Below are positions 6,735 to 14,219 of a stretch of DNA of 16,217 nucleotides, piece after piece. Origin of the DNA: DAOTYX01 sp034434635 (GTDB lineage Bacteria > Chloroflexota > Anaerolineae > B4-G1 > DUEL01). Under the pieces are notes generated by a model. It made no database searches. It had not been told where the DNA came from and worked only from the letters and a program-made list of their open reading frames with translations. Numbering within the stretch: the stretch's first letter is position 1; each line of letters starts with the position of its first letter. The DNA lies in NCBI GenBank assembly GCA_034434635.1, contig DAOTYX010000033.1:1-16217 (forward strand), in the 5' to 3' direction. Made by a program: the position numbers and the translations under genes.

Positions 6735-6753
6735 GGCGACCCGCCGGGTCGCC
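6735..6753. other. Short perfect hairpin just after gyrB
   Basis: GGCGACCC (6735-6742) and GGGTCGCC (6746-6753) flank a 3-base loop, starting seven bases beyond the gyrB stop in the direction of transcription. No T-run follows on the - strand, so it is at best a weak terminator or an mRNA 3'-end stabiliser between gyrB and the beta-helix lipoprotein gene. Confidence 0.5.
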
Positions 6754-6759
6754 CGTGCT

Positions 6760-8679
6760 CTACACGTCCAGGTTGCGCACTTCCAGGGCGTGGGTCTGGA
6801 TGAACCGCCGGCGTGGTGGGACGGCGTCGCCCATCAGCATGGAGAAGGTGCGGTCGGCCGCCGCCGCGTCCTCCACGGTCACCTGTAGCAGCGTGCGCCG
6901 CGCCGGGTCCATCGTCGTCGCCCACAACTGCTCGGGGTTCATCTCACCCAACCCCTTGTACCGCTGGATGGTGACCTTGTCCTCGCCCAGTTCCTTCACC
7001 AGCCGATCCTTCTCCGCCTCGGTGTAGACGTAGAACTCCTGCTTGCCGCTGGCGATGCGGTAGAGCGGCGGTTGGGCGATGAACAGATGTCCTTCCTCGA
7101 TCAGGGGCTGCATGTAGCGGTAGAAGAAGGTCAGCAACAGCGTGCGGATGTGGGCACCGTCCACGTCGGCGTCGCACAGCAGCACCACCCTGCCGTAGCG
7201 CAGGCTGCTCATGTCGAACTGGTCGCCGATGCCGGTGCCCAGGGCGGAAATCAACGCCTGCACCTCGCGGTTGCTCAGCACCTTGGTCAGCCCGGCCCGT
7301 TCGGTGTTGAGGATCTTGCCCCGCAGCGGGAGGATGGCCTGGAAGTGGCGGTCGCGTCCCTGCTTGGCCGACCCGCCGGCGGAATCCCCCTCGACGATGA
7401 ACAGTTCCGTCTTCGCCGCATCCCGCTCGGAGCAGTCCGCCAGTTTGCCCGGCAGAGTCATGCTCTCCAGCACGCTCTTGCGGATGACCAGATCGCGCGC
7501 CTGGCGGGCGGCGGTGCGCGCCCGCGATGACGTCAGGCACTTCTCCACGATCCGCCGGGCCGAGGCCGAGTCTCGCTCCAGGAACTCGGCGAACGCCTCC
7601 GCCACCACCGATTCGACGATCCCCTTGACCTCGGCGTTCATCAGCTTGACCTTGGTCTGCGACTCGAACTGCGGGTCGGGGTGCTTGACGCTGACGATGG
7701 CGGTCAATCCCTCGCGCACGTCCTCGCCGGAGAAGTTGGCATCTTTATCCTTAAGGTGACCGGCCTTGCGGGCGTAGTCGTTGATCGTGCGGGTGAGGGC
7801 AGCGCGCAGGCCGGTCAGATGGGTACCGCCGTCCACGGTGTGGATGGTGTTGGCGAAAGAGTAGACCGACTCGGCGTAGGAATCGGTGTACTGCACTGCC
7901 ACCTCCACCCCCAGGCCGTCCACCTCTTTCTCCACGTACACCGGCGGGTGGAGCGGCTCGCGGTCACGGTTGAGGTAGCGCACGAAAGAGAGGATTCCCC
8001 CCTCGAAGTAGAAGGTCATCTGATGCGGGAAGTCCTCCGGCCGTTCGTCGATCAGGCGGATGGTCACGCCGCGGGTGACGAAGGCCATCTCCCGCATACG
8101 CTGCGCCAGGGTCTCGAAACGGTACTCGACGTCCTTGAAGATCGTGGGGTCGAAGCGGAACGTGGTCGTCGTGCCCGAGCGGTCAGTTTTGCCGACGACC
8201 TCGACCGGCCCCTCCGGCGCGCCACAGCGGTAGCGCTGTCGGTAACGCAGACCGTCGCGGGGATTGTCCACCACGACCTCCAGCCACTCGGAGAGCGCAT
8301 TGACCGCCGAGACGCCCACGCCGTGCAGACCGCCGGAGACCTTGTAGCCGCCGCCGCCGAACTTGGCCCCGGCGTGCAGGGTGGTCATGACCAGTTGCAG
8401 GGTGGAGATATGCTTCTCCGGATGCGGGGCGGTGGGGATGCCCCGGCCGTTGTCGCTGACGGTGACGCTCTCATCCTTGTGGATCGTCACCGTGATCTCG
8501 TCGCAGGCGCCGGCCAGCGCCTCGTCAATGGAGTTGTCCACCACCTCGTAGACCAGGTGATGCAACCCACGCACATCCGTCCCGCCGACGTACATCCCCG
8601 GGCGGCGGCGCACTGCCTCCAGGCCCTCCAACACCTGGACGTCGCCCGCGTCGTAGCCGATGACACCGTTTTTCACCAT
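6760..8679 (-). CDS. gyrB: DNA gyrase subunit B
   Basis: This is the ATPase subunit of type IIA topoisomerase, which introduces negative supercoils with GyrA. The full-length product is 639 residues, the usual size for GyrB without the proteobacterial insertion. The GHKL ATPase domain shows E45/N49 (YEVVDNSIDEA), D76 (SDNGRGIP) and GGLHGVGVSAVNALS at about 116-130. The transducer QTK loop lysine is K343. The Toprim domain has EGDSAGG (E430) and DADVDGAH (D503, D505, D507). The C-terminus has QRYKGLGEMNPEQLW and ends NLDV, closer to GyrB than ParE. The ATG (8679-8677) has a modest ribosome site: GGTGG about six bases upstream. No gyrA is in the window. Confidence 0.95.
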   Translation of the reverse strand: MVKNGVIGYDAGDVQVLEGLEAVRRRPGMYVGGTDVRGLHHLVYEVVDNSIDEALAGACDEITVTIHKDESVTVSDNGRGIPTAPHPEKHISTLQLVMTTLHAGAKFGGGGYKVSGGLHGVGVSAVNALSEWLEVVVDNPRDGLRYRQRYRCGAPEGPVEVVGKTDRSGTTTTFRFDPTIFKDVEYRFETLAQRMREMAFVTRGVTIRLIDERPEDFPHQMTFYFEGGILSFVRYLNRDREPLHPPVYVEKEVDGLGVEVAVQYTDSYAESVYSFANTIHTVDGGTHLTGLRAALTRTINDYARKAGHLKDKDANFSGEDVREGLTAIVSVKHPDPQFESQTKVKLMNAEVKGIVESVVAEAFAEFLERDSASARRIVEKCLTSSRARTAARQARDLVIRKSVLESMTLPGKLADCSERDAAKTELFIVEGDSAGGSAKQGRDRHFQAILPLRGKILNTERAGLTKVLSNREVQALISALGTGIGDQFDMSSLRYGRVVLLCDADVDGAHIRTLLLTFFYRYMQPLIEEGHLFIAQPPLYRIASGKQEFYVYTEAEKDRLVKELGEDKVTIQRYKGLGEMNPEQLWATTMDPARRTLLQVTVEDAAAADRTFSMLMGDAVPPRRRFIQTHALEVRNLDV

Positions 8680-8698
8680 TCCTGACCACCCCTGTTTT

Positions 8699-8760
8699 GT
8701 AACTGCTCACCCTCCCGCAGGCTCATCGCACCTGCGGGAGGGTACAGGCTGAACAGTTAC
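8699..8760 (-). promoter_or_regulatory. Nested hairpin in the gyrB leader
   Basis: The inner stem is 13 perfect pairs (8709-8721 with 8731-8743, arm ACCCTCCCGCAGG, 9-base loop). An outer 7-pair stem GTAACTG/CAGTTAC (8699-8705 with 8754-8760) encloses it. It lies between the likely gyrB promoter and start codon, so it would be in the 5' leader. Possible roles are attenuation, leader stability, or termination of read-through from the protease operon. No T-run follows directly on the - strand. Confidence 0.65.
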
Positions 8761-8769
8761 CTGTTTTTC

Positions 8770-8797
8770 ATTCTACCACAGGTGGCGCGCGCCGCAA
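8770..8797 (-). promoter_or_regulatory. Probable gyrB promoter
   Basis: On the - strand, TAGAAT (8775-8770) is a good -10 element. TTGCGG (8797-8792) lies 16 bases upstream and is a weak -35 match, with only TTG of TTGACA clear. Transcription would begin about 85 bases before the gyrB start and include the nested hairpin. Confidence 0.5.
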
Positions 8798-8868
8798 ATC
8801 ACGCCCGCTGGCCGCTCACCAACCGCGCCGCGAAGGGCGCACTCTCAACGACAGGCCGCCCTGCAGGG

Positions 8869-10722
8869 TCAGTGGTCGCCACGCTCCAACACGGGCAGGA
8901 TCACCCGCCACGGGACGAAGGTCTGCACGACTGGCCCCGTGACGACGATCCCCTCCCCTTCCACCCTTGCCCCGTACCGCTCGTTCACTACCCAGGCGCC
9001 GCGCGGCACGGCTGCCACATCCACAACCAAAGTCGCGGTCAGATGGCTGCCGGGGCCCAGGCTCGCCGGCGCCCAGGTGACCACCCCATCCGCCGCCGTG
9101 TAGACCCCGCTGGCCCAGAGGGGGCTGGCGCCGGCCGGGACGGCATCAGTGATGACGACGCCGCTCAGCAGTGAAGGCCCCGTGTTAGTGACGGTGATGG
9201 TGTAAAGCAACTGGCGAGCGGGGATGCCAGGAAGGAGCAGAGCCTCCTTCCCCACCGCCAGAGAAGCCTGTTCCACTTCTACCGCTGCCAGCGCATCCAC
9301 AATCCCCCACCCGTAGACATTGTTGGGCACCTGCTGGGGGCCGTCCCCCCCGCAACCCTGCGAGGTGGTGCGCGGACGGGCTGTCTGTTCGAGCCACTGC
9401 TCGGTGGCCGTCACCTCTCCCCGCAGGTCCGGGAAAGCCGACCACAACAGCGCGGCCACACCGGTCACGTGCGGCGCAGCCATCGAAGTGCCGCTCATCA
9501 GGCCGTAGGCGCCGCCGGGCAGGCTGGAACAGACCCCCACCCCTGGCGCGCTGATGTCGGGCTTGCGCCGCCCGGAGCCGTCGGCGATCACCGGGCCACG
9601 GCTGCTGAAGGAAGCGATTGCGTCGCTCGCGGTGGTGGCCCCCACGGTGAAGGCGGCCCCGTAGAGCGCAGGCGGGTCGCTCACCGTGCTGCAGGATGAG
9701 CCACTGTTGCCCGCCGAAGCGACGACCAGGATGCCCGCCGCGCGCACGTTCTCCACCGCCTGCTGCAACAGGTCGGACGGGCAACCCTCCGAGGGCGGAC
9801 AGGCCCACGAGTTGTTGATCACCTGCGGCGCGCGGCTGGGGTCCCCCTGCGCTGGAGTGCCACCAACCGGGTACGGGGCCAGGAAGAACTCGAAGCATTC
9901 GATGTAGGTGGCCGGTGTGCCTGCTCCGCGATCCATATTGCGACAGCCGATCCACTGCGCCCCGGGCGCGACGCCGATGTGATGGCTGCCATCATCGCCG
10001 ACGACCGTACCCATTGTGTGCGTGCCATGGCCGTGGTCATCGCAGGGGGCCGGGGAATCGGCCCCGCACACCCCGCCGCCGCTGTGGATGGCGTCGTGCC
10101 AGTTGTAGTCGTGGGTCACGGTGACACCGTTCCAGCCGCGGTAGGCGCCGATCAGCGCCGGGTGGTCCCAGTCATAGCCGGTGTCCTGTCCGGCCACCAC
10201 CACCCCCTGGCCGGTGTAGCCCAGAGCCCAGACGTCGTCGGCGTTGACCTGCTGCACATTCCACTCGACCGTAGCGGGGCAGGCGGTCAGCGCGGTGAGG
10301 ACGGGCGGCGGCAGGTCAGCGGGCACGACGGGGTTGGCGACAACGCGCGCCACCTCGGGTCGGGCCGAGAGTTCGGTCAGCAGTGCGCGGTCCCCCGTCA
10401 CAACCAGCGCGTTGACCAGGTAGAACGGGCGGTAGGGGACGCCACGCCGGTCGAGCAGGCGACGCAGGTCAACCTGTGTGCGTTGCGCCGTCTCCTGCAG
10501 CCGATTCACGACGAACGGGCCGCGCTGCGCTGGCGGCATCCGCGCCGCGGGGGCGAGGTCGGCCTGGGCGCGCAGGACGACCAGAAAGGTGGTCTGTGCG
10601 CCGTCTGCCGTCTCCGCCCACACCAGCGGCGCGACGTTGGGCGGCGGCCCACCCGCCCGGCCGGTGCTCAGCGCGAGCAACAGGGGCAGCAGCAGCACGC
10701 CGCGCGGGTTAGGCCACCTCAT
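8869..10722 (-). CDS. Secreted subtilisin-like serine protease (S8) with C-terminal DUF11-type domain
   Basis: This is an extracellular endopeptidase. The 617-residue product has a signal peptide (about 1-24) and a propeptide-inhibitor-like region (about 40-135). The S8 catalytic domain covers about 150-480. The triad is D180 (GQDTG), H232 (HGHGTH) and S413 (GTSMAAPH), with the oxyanion Asn in INNSW (about N303). All key residues are intact. Residues about 485-600 contain a DUF11-like beta domain (LLYTITVTNTGP). The C-terminus WRVILPVLERGDH resembles the beta-helix lipoprotein tail. The start overlaps the end of the upstream 122-residue gene by 14 bases, which suggests translational coupling. 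Its position in a glycosyltransferase-led operon beside surface-protein genes suggests envelope processing or protein degradation, but no specific target is visible. Confidence 0.93.
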   Translation of the reverse strand: MRWPNPRGVLLLPLLLALSTGRAGGPPPNVAPLVWAETADGAQTTFLVVLRAQADLAPAARMPPAQRGPFVVNRLQETAQRTQVDLRRLLDRRGVPYRPFYLVNALVVTGDRALLTELSARPEVARVVANPVVPADLPPPVLTALTACPATVEWNVQQVNADDVWALGYTGQGVVVAGQDTGYDWDHPALIGAYRGWNGVTVTHDYNWHDAIHSGGGVCGADSPAPCDDHGHGTHTMGTVVGDDGSHHIGVAPGAQWIGCRNMDRGAGTPATYIECFEFFLAPYPVGGTPAQGDPSRAPQVINNSWACPPSEGCPSDLLQQAVENVRAAGILVVASAGNSGSSCSTVSDPPALYGAAFTVGATTASDAIASFSSRGPVIADGSGRRKPDISAPGVGVCSSLPGGAYGLMSGTSMAAPHVTGVAALLWSAFPDLRGEVTATEQWLEQTARPRTTSQGCGGDGPQQVPNNVYGWGIVDALAAVEVEQASLAVGKEALLLPGIPARQLLYTITVTNTGPSLLSGVVITDAVPAGASPLWASGVYTAADGVVTWAPASLGPGSHLTATLVVDVAAVPRGAWVVNERYGARVEGEGIVVTGPVVQTFVPWRVILPVLERGDH

Positions 10723-11077
10723 CGCTCACCGGGATCTCCAGGGGCCCTACATCCTGCACCACCACGCGGATCTTCAGGCTGTGCGGGCCGGGGGGGAGCG
10801 TCACGCCTCCCACGCGCAGCGTCAGGATCGCCCCCAGCGGGAAGAGCAGCGGACTCTGGGCGGAGATGGACGCCACGGCGCGGCTCTCCCCTGTCGCCGA
10901 GACGATCACGGCTCCCTCCAGCGGGACGGCGCTCCCGTCCGCCTCCAACCCTTTGAAGGACGTGATGGTGCCGGGAGCGATGGGGTTGGTCAGGTCGAGG
11001 GCGAATCCGTCCCCTTCAGCGCGCAGCGAGCGCGACACGTACAGTTTCTTGAGCAGGATCGGTGGTATTGCTGGCAT
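10709..11077 (-). CDS. Conserved-looking 122-residue beta-rich protein, unknown function
   Basis: ATG (11077-11075) follows GAGGTGAGGAAAC on the - strand, giving a good ribosome site. The product begins MPAIPPILLKKLYVSRSL and continues as alternating hydrophobic and polar stretches. It has PLLFPLGAILTLRVGG near residue 80 and HSLKIRVVVQDVGPLEIPVSD near the end, consistent with an all-beta fold. There is no signal peptide or membrane helix, so it is probably cytoplasmic. The LKKLYV N-terminus recalls small uncharacterised proteins I have seen in other genomes, but I cannot name the family reliably. It starts six bases after the glycosyltransferase stop and overlaps the protease start by 14 bases, so it is the middle gene of a tight three-gene operon. 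Confidence 0.78.
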   Translation of the reverse strand: MPAIPPILLKKLYVSRSLRAEGDGFALDLTNPIAPGTITSFKGLEADGSAVPLEGAVIVSATGESRAVASISAQSPLLFPLGAILTLRVGGVTLPPGPHSLKIRVVVQDVGPLEIPVSDEVA

Positions 11078-11083
11078 GTTTCC

Positions 11084-12217
11084 TCACCTCCATCGTCTGT
11101 CGTCAATGGTCCGTGGTCCGTCGTCCGTGGCCCGTCTATACACCTCCACCGTCGCCGCAGCGACCTGGGTCTGAGTGAAATGGGCCAGCACGCGCTCCCG
11201 TCCCCGCCGGGACAGGTCGGCACGGAGGGCCGGGTCGGCCATCAGCCGCGCCAGGCAGTCGCGCAGCGCAGCGGCATCCCCTTCGGGGAAGAGGAGGCCG
11301 GCATCACCGATGACGTGGGGAATCTCGCCGCAGTCGGCGCCGACCACCGGTATGCCGCAGGCCATCGCCTCCACCAACACCCGTCCGAACTGCTCCGTCC
11401 AGTTGGGCCGCGAGCGGGAAGGGAGCACCAGCGCGTCCAACCCGCGGTAGAACTCCGGCATGCGGGTTGAGGGGAGCGTGCCGCCGAAAGTCACCCGCTC
11501 TGTCAGTCCCAGTTGCCGCACCAGGCTTTCCAGGAATGGCCGCTGGGGGCCGCTGCCCAGCAGCAGGATGTGCACCCCTGCCAGGCCCGCCGCTGCCGTC
11601 AGCAGCAGGTCTGCCCCCTTCTCCTCCACCAACCGGCCGGCGAAGCCGACCACGAACCCGGTGTGCGGCTCGCCCCTCTCCGCTGGGGCGAAGATGAGGG
11701 GATCCACCCCGAACTGCGGGATGACCGACAGCGGTCCGCGGTAGCCCTTGGCGCGCCAGACCTGGGCAGCGGTATGGCTGCCGGCGATGGCGGCGTCGGC
11801 GTGACGGAGGCAGTACCTTTCGAACAGAGAAAAGGGAGGCGGATAGCGGCGCAACAGGTTCTGCCATGAAAACCAGAGCGTGCGACAACCCAGCCGCCGC
11901 GCCAGCCACATGCCGTGGAAGGTGGCCAGGTTGTACGGCTCCTCGTCCAGATGCACCACCTGCGGCCGCAGCGCGCGCAGGAGGCGGCCCAGACGGGGGT
12001 AGTAGTGGAGGTGATAACTGCCGTTGAAGGCCATCGGTTCGACCAGCAGGCAATAGCCTTCGGTGTGTGCCCGCTCCAGCCGGATCACGCCGCGCTCGTC
12101 CCGCCAATAGGGCGGCACAACGACGGTCAGTTCGACGTCTTCATATCGGGCGATCTCCTCCAGTTTGCGCTGGTAGATGCCGACCAGGCAGGCTTTGGAG
12201 ACCATCAGGACATGCAC
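11084..12217 (-). CDS. GT4-type glycosyltransferase
   Basis: This retaining GT-B glycosyltransferase probably adds a nucleotide-sugar-derived residue to a surface glycan or lipid-linked sugar. From the chosen start the product is 377 residues. The N-terminal half has the acceptor-side motif HVLMVSKACLVG. The C-terminal half has FAGRLVEEKGADLLL (about 192-206), GSGPQR, and the donor-binding EQFGRVLVEAMACGIPVVG with the E-x7-E pair (about E275 and E283). The frame extends to an ATG at 12265, but I prefer GTG at 12217. It has a perfect TAGGAGG six bases upstream, and the extra residues would run into the divergent promoter. The last dozen residues (DDGPRTIDDRRWR) come from a heptamer repeat. It is the first gene of an operon with the 122-residue protein and the S8 protease. 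Confidence 0.9.
   Translation of the reverse strand: MHVLMVSKACLVGIYQRKLEEIARYEDVELTVVVPPYWRDERGVIRLERAHTEGYCLLVEPMAFNGSYHLHYYPRLGRLLRALRPQVVHLDEEPYNLATFHGMWLARRLGCRTLWFSWQNLLRRYPPPFSLFERYCLRHADAAIAGSHTAAQVWRAKGYRGPLSVIPQFGVDPLIFAPAERGEPHTGFVVGFAGRLVEEKGADLLLTAAAGLAGVHILLLGSGPQRPFLESLVRQLGLTERVTFGGTLPSTRMPEFYRGLDALVLPSRSRPNWTEQFGRVLVEAMACGIPVVGADCGEIPHVIGDAGLLFPEGDAAALRDCLARLMADPALRADLSRRGRERVLAHFTQTQVAAATVEVYRRATDDGPRTIDDRRWR
11089..11130. repeat. Six tandem heptamers (TCCGTGG-like) at the 3' end of the glycosyltransferase gene
   Basis: Six 7-base units lie head to tail on the + strand: TCCATCG, TCTGTCG, TCAATGG, TCCGTGG, TCCGTCG, TCCGTGG. The array codes the last residues of the glycosyltransferase and stops just before the next gene's ribosome site. 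It resembles the short tandemly repeated heptamers described in cyanobacteria. Confidence 0.8.
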
Positions 12218-12258
12218 AGCGGGCCTCCTATGCCCTTCCTCTGGGGAGGGGCAAGTCG

Positions 12259-12286
12259 TTGACAAGCCTTTGCATTGTGCTATAAT
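12259..12286 (+). promoter_or_regulatory. Perfect-consensus sigma-70 promoter for the LysM surface-protein genes
   Basis: TTGACA (12259-12264) and TATAAT (12281-12286) are both exact consensus hexamers with a 16-base spacer. TGC directly before the -10 adds an extended -10 element. Transcription would start near 12293, leaving a leader of about 108 bases. It lies in the intergenic region shared with the divergent glycosyltransferase operon. Confidence 0.9.
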
Positions 12287-12400
12287 TTGTCATTGTTGGC
12301 AAATCGGAACACAGACTGAAGAACAGCGCCGCTGGCGCAGCACGTGGTTCAAGGACCTTCCCGTGCGCTGCGCTGGCGGCGGTTGCGTGAGGGTAGGGAA
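12287..12400 (+). other. Leader region of the first LysM gene
   Basis: About 114 bases follow the promoter and precede the chosen ATG. A small GCGCC/GGCGC stem lies near 12326-12338. No gene is supported here. The reading frame is open back to a GTG at 12344, but that extension lacks a ribosome site and would bury the signal peptide. Confidence 0.4.
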
Positions 12401-14125
12401 ATGCACGGACCTCGTCTATTGTGGATCTCCAGCCTGGCGGCCCTGCTGCTGCTGACGGCGGCGACCGGCCTGACCGCCGCCGCGCTGCCGCAGCAGGAAG
12501 TCACCCAGAACCTGGTCTACAATGGCAGTTTCGAGGACTCTCTGCAGTCGGGCACCCACCGGGTGCTGATCTTCCCTGCAGCGGGGTCTCCCTATTTTAC
12601 TGAAGACCGTGGCAATATCTTCTCCCCCAACGGTTGGACGGTCTGGTTCCGGCACGAGCCGGGCACGTGGGACCAGCCAGAGGTGACGGAGGCGCGCAAC
12701 GACCCGCGACGGGTGCACAGCGGAGCGCAGGGTTGGCGCATGTTCACCTTCCAGCGCAACCACGACGGCGGCTTCTTCCAACAGGTGCCGGTCCAGCCGG
12801 GGACCCGACTGCGCCTGAGCGCCTGGGCACACGCCTGGAGCAACCACGCCGTCCCCGCCAGCGACCCGCAGGCTTACCTGTTTCCCCACGGCGACGATCC
12901 CGCCTGGAGCGACGGGGCCGGCTTCGACCCCTACTTCGCCATTGACACCGGCGCCGACCTGGGTTGGGGGCTGAACAACATGACCTTCTGGGTCGGTATT
13001 GACCCGACCGGCGGCACCGACCCGTTCGCCAGCACCGTCGTCTGGGGTCAGGGAGCGCACATCTACAACGCCTACCACCAGGTGCCAGCAGTGGAGGCCG
13101 TCGCTCAGGCCAGCACGGTGACGCTCTTCCTGCGCTCGCGCAGCGTCAACGCCGCCAAACACAACGACGCTTACTGGGACGATGTCTCGCTGACCTACGT
13201 GACACAGACAGAGGTGACCAACACCCCACCCCCGCCGCCAGAGACGTCCACACCGGGCTTCTGCAGCGGACGCGATCCCGGCACCTATTGCGACGGCGAC
13301 GCTCTGGTGGTATGCAACAACGGTGTGGAGGTGAGCCGCCAGGACTGCCCCCAGGGTTGCCAGTCTATGCCGCCGGGGACGCCGGATGTGTGCGTCGGCG
13401 CTCCCACGGCCACGCCCGTCCCCACGCCCACCCCACGACCCGACGGAGCGGTCGTGCACGTCGTGGCGGAGGGGGACACCCTCTTTGGCATCGCCCTGCA
13501 GTACGGCGTGACGGTGGAGCAGATCCTGCAGTTGAACGCCGGCACCATCGGTCCGGACAACATGATCGCCGTGGGACAAGAACTGGTCATCTCCGTGCCG
13601 GCGGGCGTGCAACCGACGGCCACGCCGACGGCCACGCTGCCTGTCCCGACCCCCACCCCCACGCCGCAGGCGGGCCAAATCTGCGTGGCGGCCTTCCATG
13701 ACCGGAACGGCGACACCCTCTACCAGCCGGAAACCGAAGAGCGGTTGCCCAACGCTGTCATCGTCTTGAGCGACACGCTGGGCCTGGTGGGTCAGTACAT
13801 CACTGACGGCATCAACGAGCCGTTCTGTTTCCTGGGGTTGACGCCCGGCGCCTACCGGTTGAGCGTGCAACCCCCGCCGGGCTACATCATCAGCGGACCC
13901 GAGCAAGTAGAGGCCGCGTTGGCCGATGGGGAGGCGCTCACCGTAACCCTGGGCGTGCAGCGGGGGGAGATGCCGTCGCCTGCCACGGCTACACCTGTGA
14001 GCGAGGAGGCTCCTACTGCCCTTTCCGACGTGCTGCGCTGGACAGCGCGCATCGGTGGCATCCTGTTGTTGGTCGCTGCTGTGACGGTGGTGGTTCTCTT
14101 CATCGTCCTGCGCCGCAGACGATAG
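12401..14125 (+). CDS. Surface protein: signal peptide, CBM-like domain, six-Cys module, LysM, SdrD_B-like domain, C-terminal membrane anchor (paralogue 1)
   Basis: The ATG at 12401 gives a clean signal peptide, MHGPRLLWISSLAALLLLTAA. The ribosome site (GAGGG and GTAGGG just upstream) is only moderate. Residues about 35-270 resemble a jelly-roll carbohydrate-binding domain, starting NLVYNGSFED and ending YWDDVSLTY. A six-cysteine module follows at about 287-334 (C-x8-C-x7-C-x10-C-x3-C-x10-C). After a Thr/Pro linker comes a LysM domain at about 350-398 (HVVAEGDTLFGIALQYGVT), which in characterised proteins binds peptidoglycan or related glycans. A SdrD_B/Cna-B-like beta domain lies at about 425-525 (CVAAFHDRNGDTLYQ). 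A membrane helix at about 546-570 and RRRR end the 574-residue protein. There is no LPXTG motif. It is probably a single-pass envelope protein facing outward. The paralogue follows 94 bases downstream. Confidence 0.85.
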   Translation: MHGPRLLWISSLAALLLLTAATGLTAAALPQQEVTQNLVYNGSFEDSLQSGTHRVLIFPAAGSPYFTEDRGNIFSPNGWTVWFRHEPGTWDQPEVTEARNDPRRVHSGAQGWRMFTFQRNHDGGFFQQVPVQPGTRLRLSAWAHAWSNHAVPASDPQAYLFPHGDDPAWSDGAGFDPYFAIDTGADLGWGLNNMTFWVGIDPTGGTDPFASTVVWGQGAHIYNAYHQVPAVEAVAQASTVTLFLRSRSVNAAKHNDAYWDDVSLTYVTQTEVTNTPPPPPETSTPGFCSGRDPGTYCDGDALVVCNNGVEVSRQDCPQGCQSMPPGTPDVCVGAPTATPVPTPTPRPDGAVVHVVAEGDTLFGIALQYGVTVEQILQLNAGTIGPDNMIAVGQELVISVPAGVQPTATPTATLPVPTPTPTPQAGQICVAAFHDRNGDTLYQPETEERLPNAVIVLSDTLGLVGQYITDGINEPFCFLGLTPGAYRLSVQPPPGYIISGPEQVEAALADGEALTVTLGVQRGEMPSPATATPVSEEAPTALSDVLRWTARIGGILLLVAAVTVVVLFIVLRRRR

Positions 14126-14219
14126 GCCTCGCCGTGCCAGAGTGATACACAAGGCCACCTGTTCGCTCTTCTGCAGTTTCTGACTTGCAGAAAGGTAGGC
14201 TGAATTACGGAGGACGGAT
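14126..14219 (+). other. Spacer between the LysM paralogues with a small hairpin
   Basis: TTCTGCA (14169-14175) pairs with TGCAGAA (14186-14192) across a 10-base loop. No T-run follows. The ribosome site GGAGG (14209-14213) for the second gene lies 16 bases further. I see no convincing promoter, so the two genes are probably co-transcribed, perhaps with partial termination or processing here. Confidence 0.45.

Noticed and set aside
12218..12265. Upstream start of the glycosyltransferase at 12265
   Set aside because: The extra 16 residues are not family-like and would overlap the divergent promoter. GTG at 12217 has a perfect ribosome site.
12344..12400. GTG start at 12344 for the first LysM protein
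   Set aside because: The extension is Arg-rich, has no ribosome site and would place the signal peptide internally.
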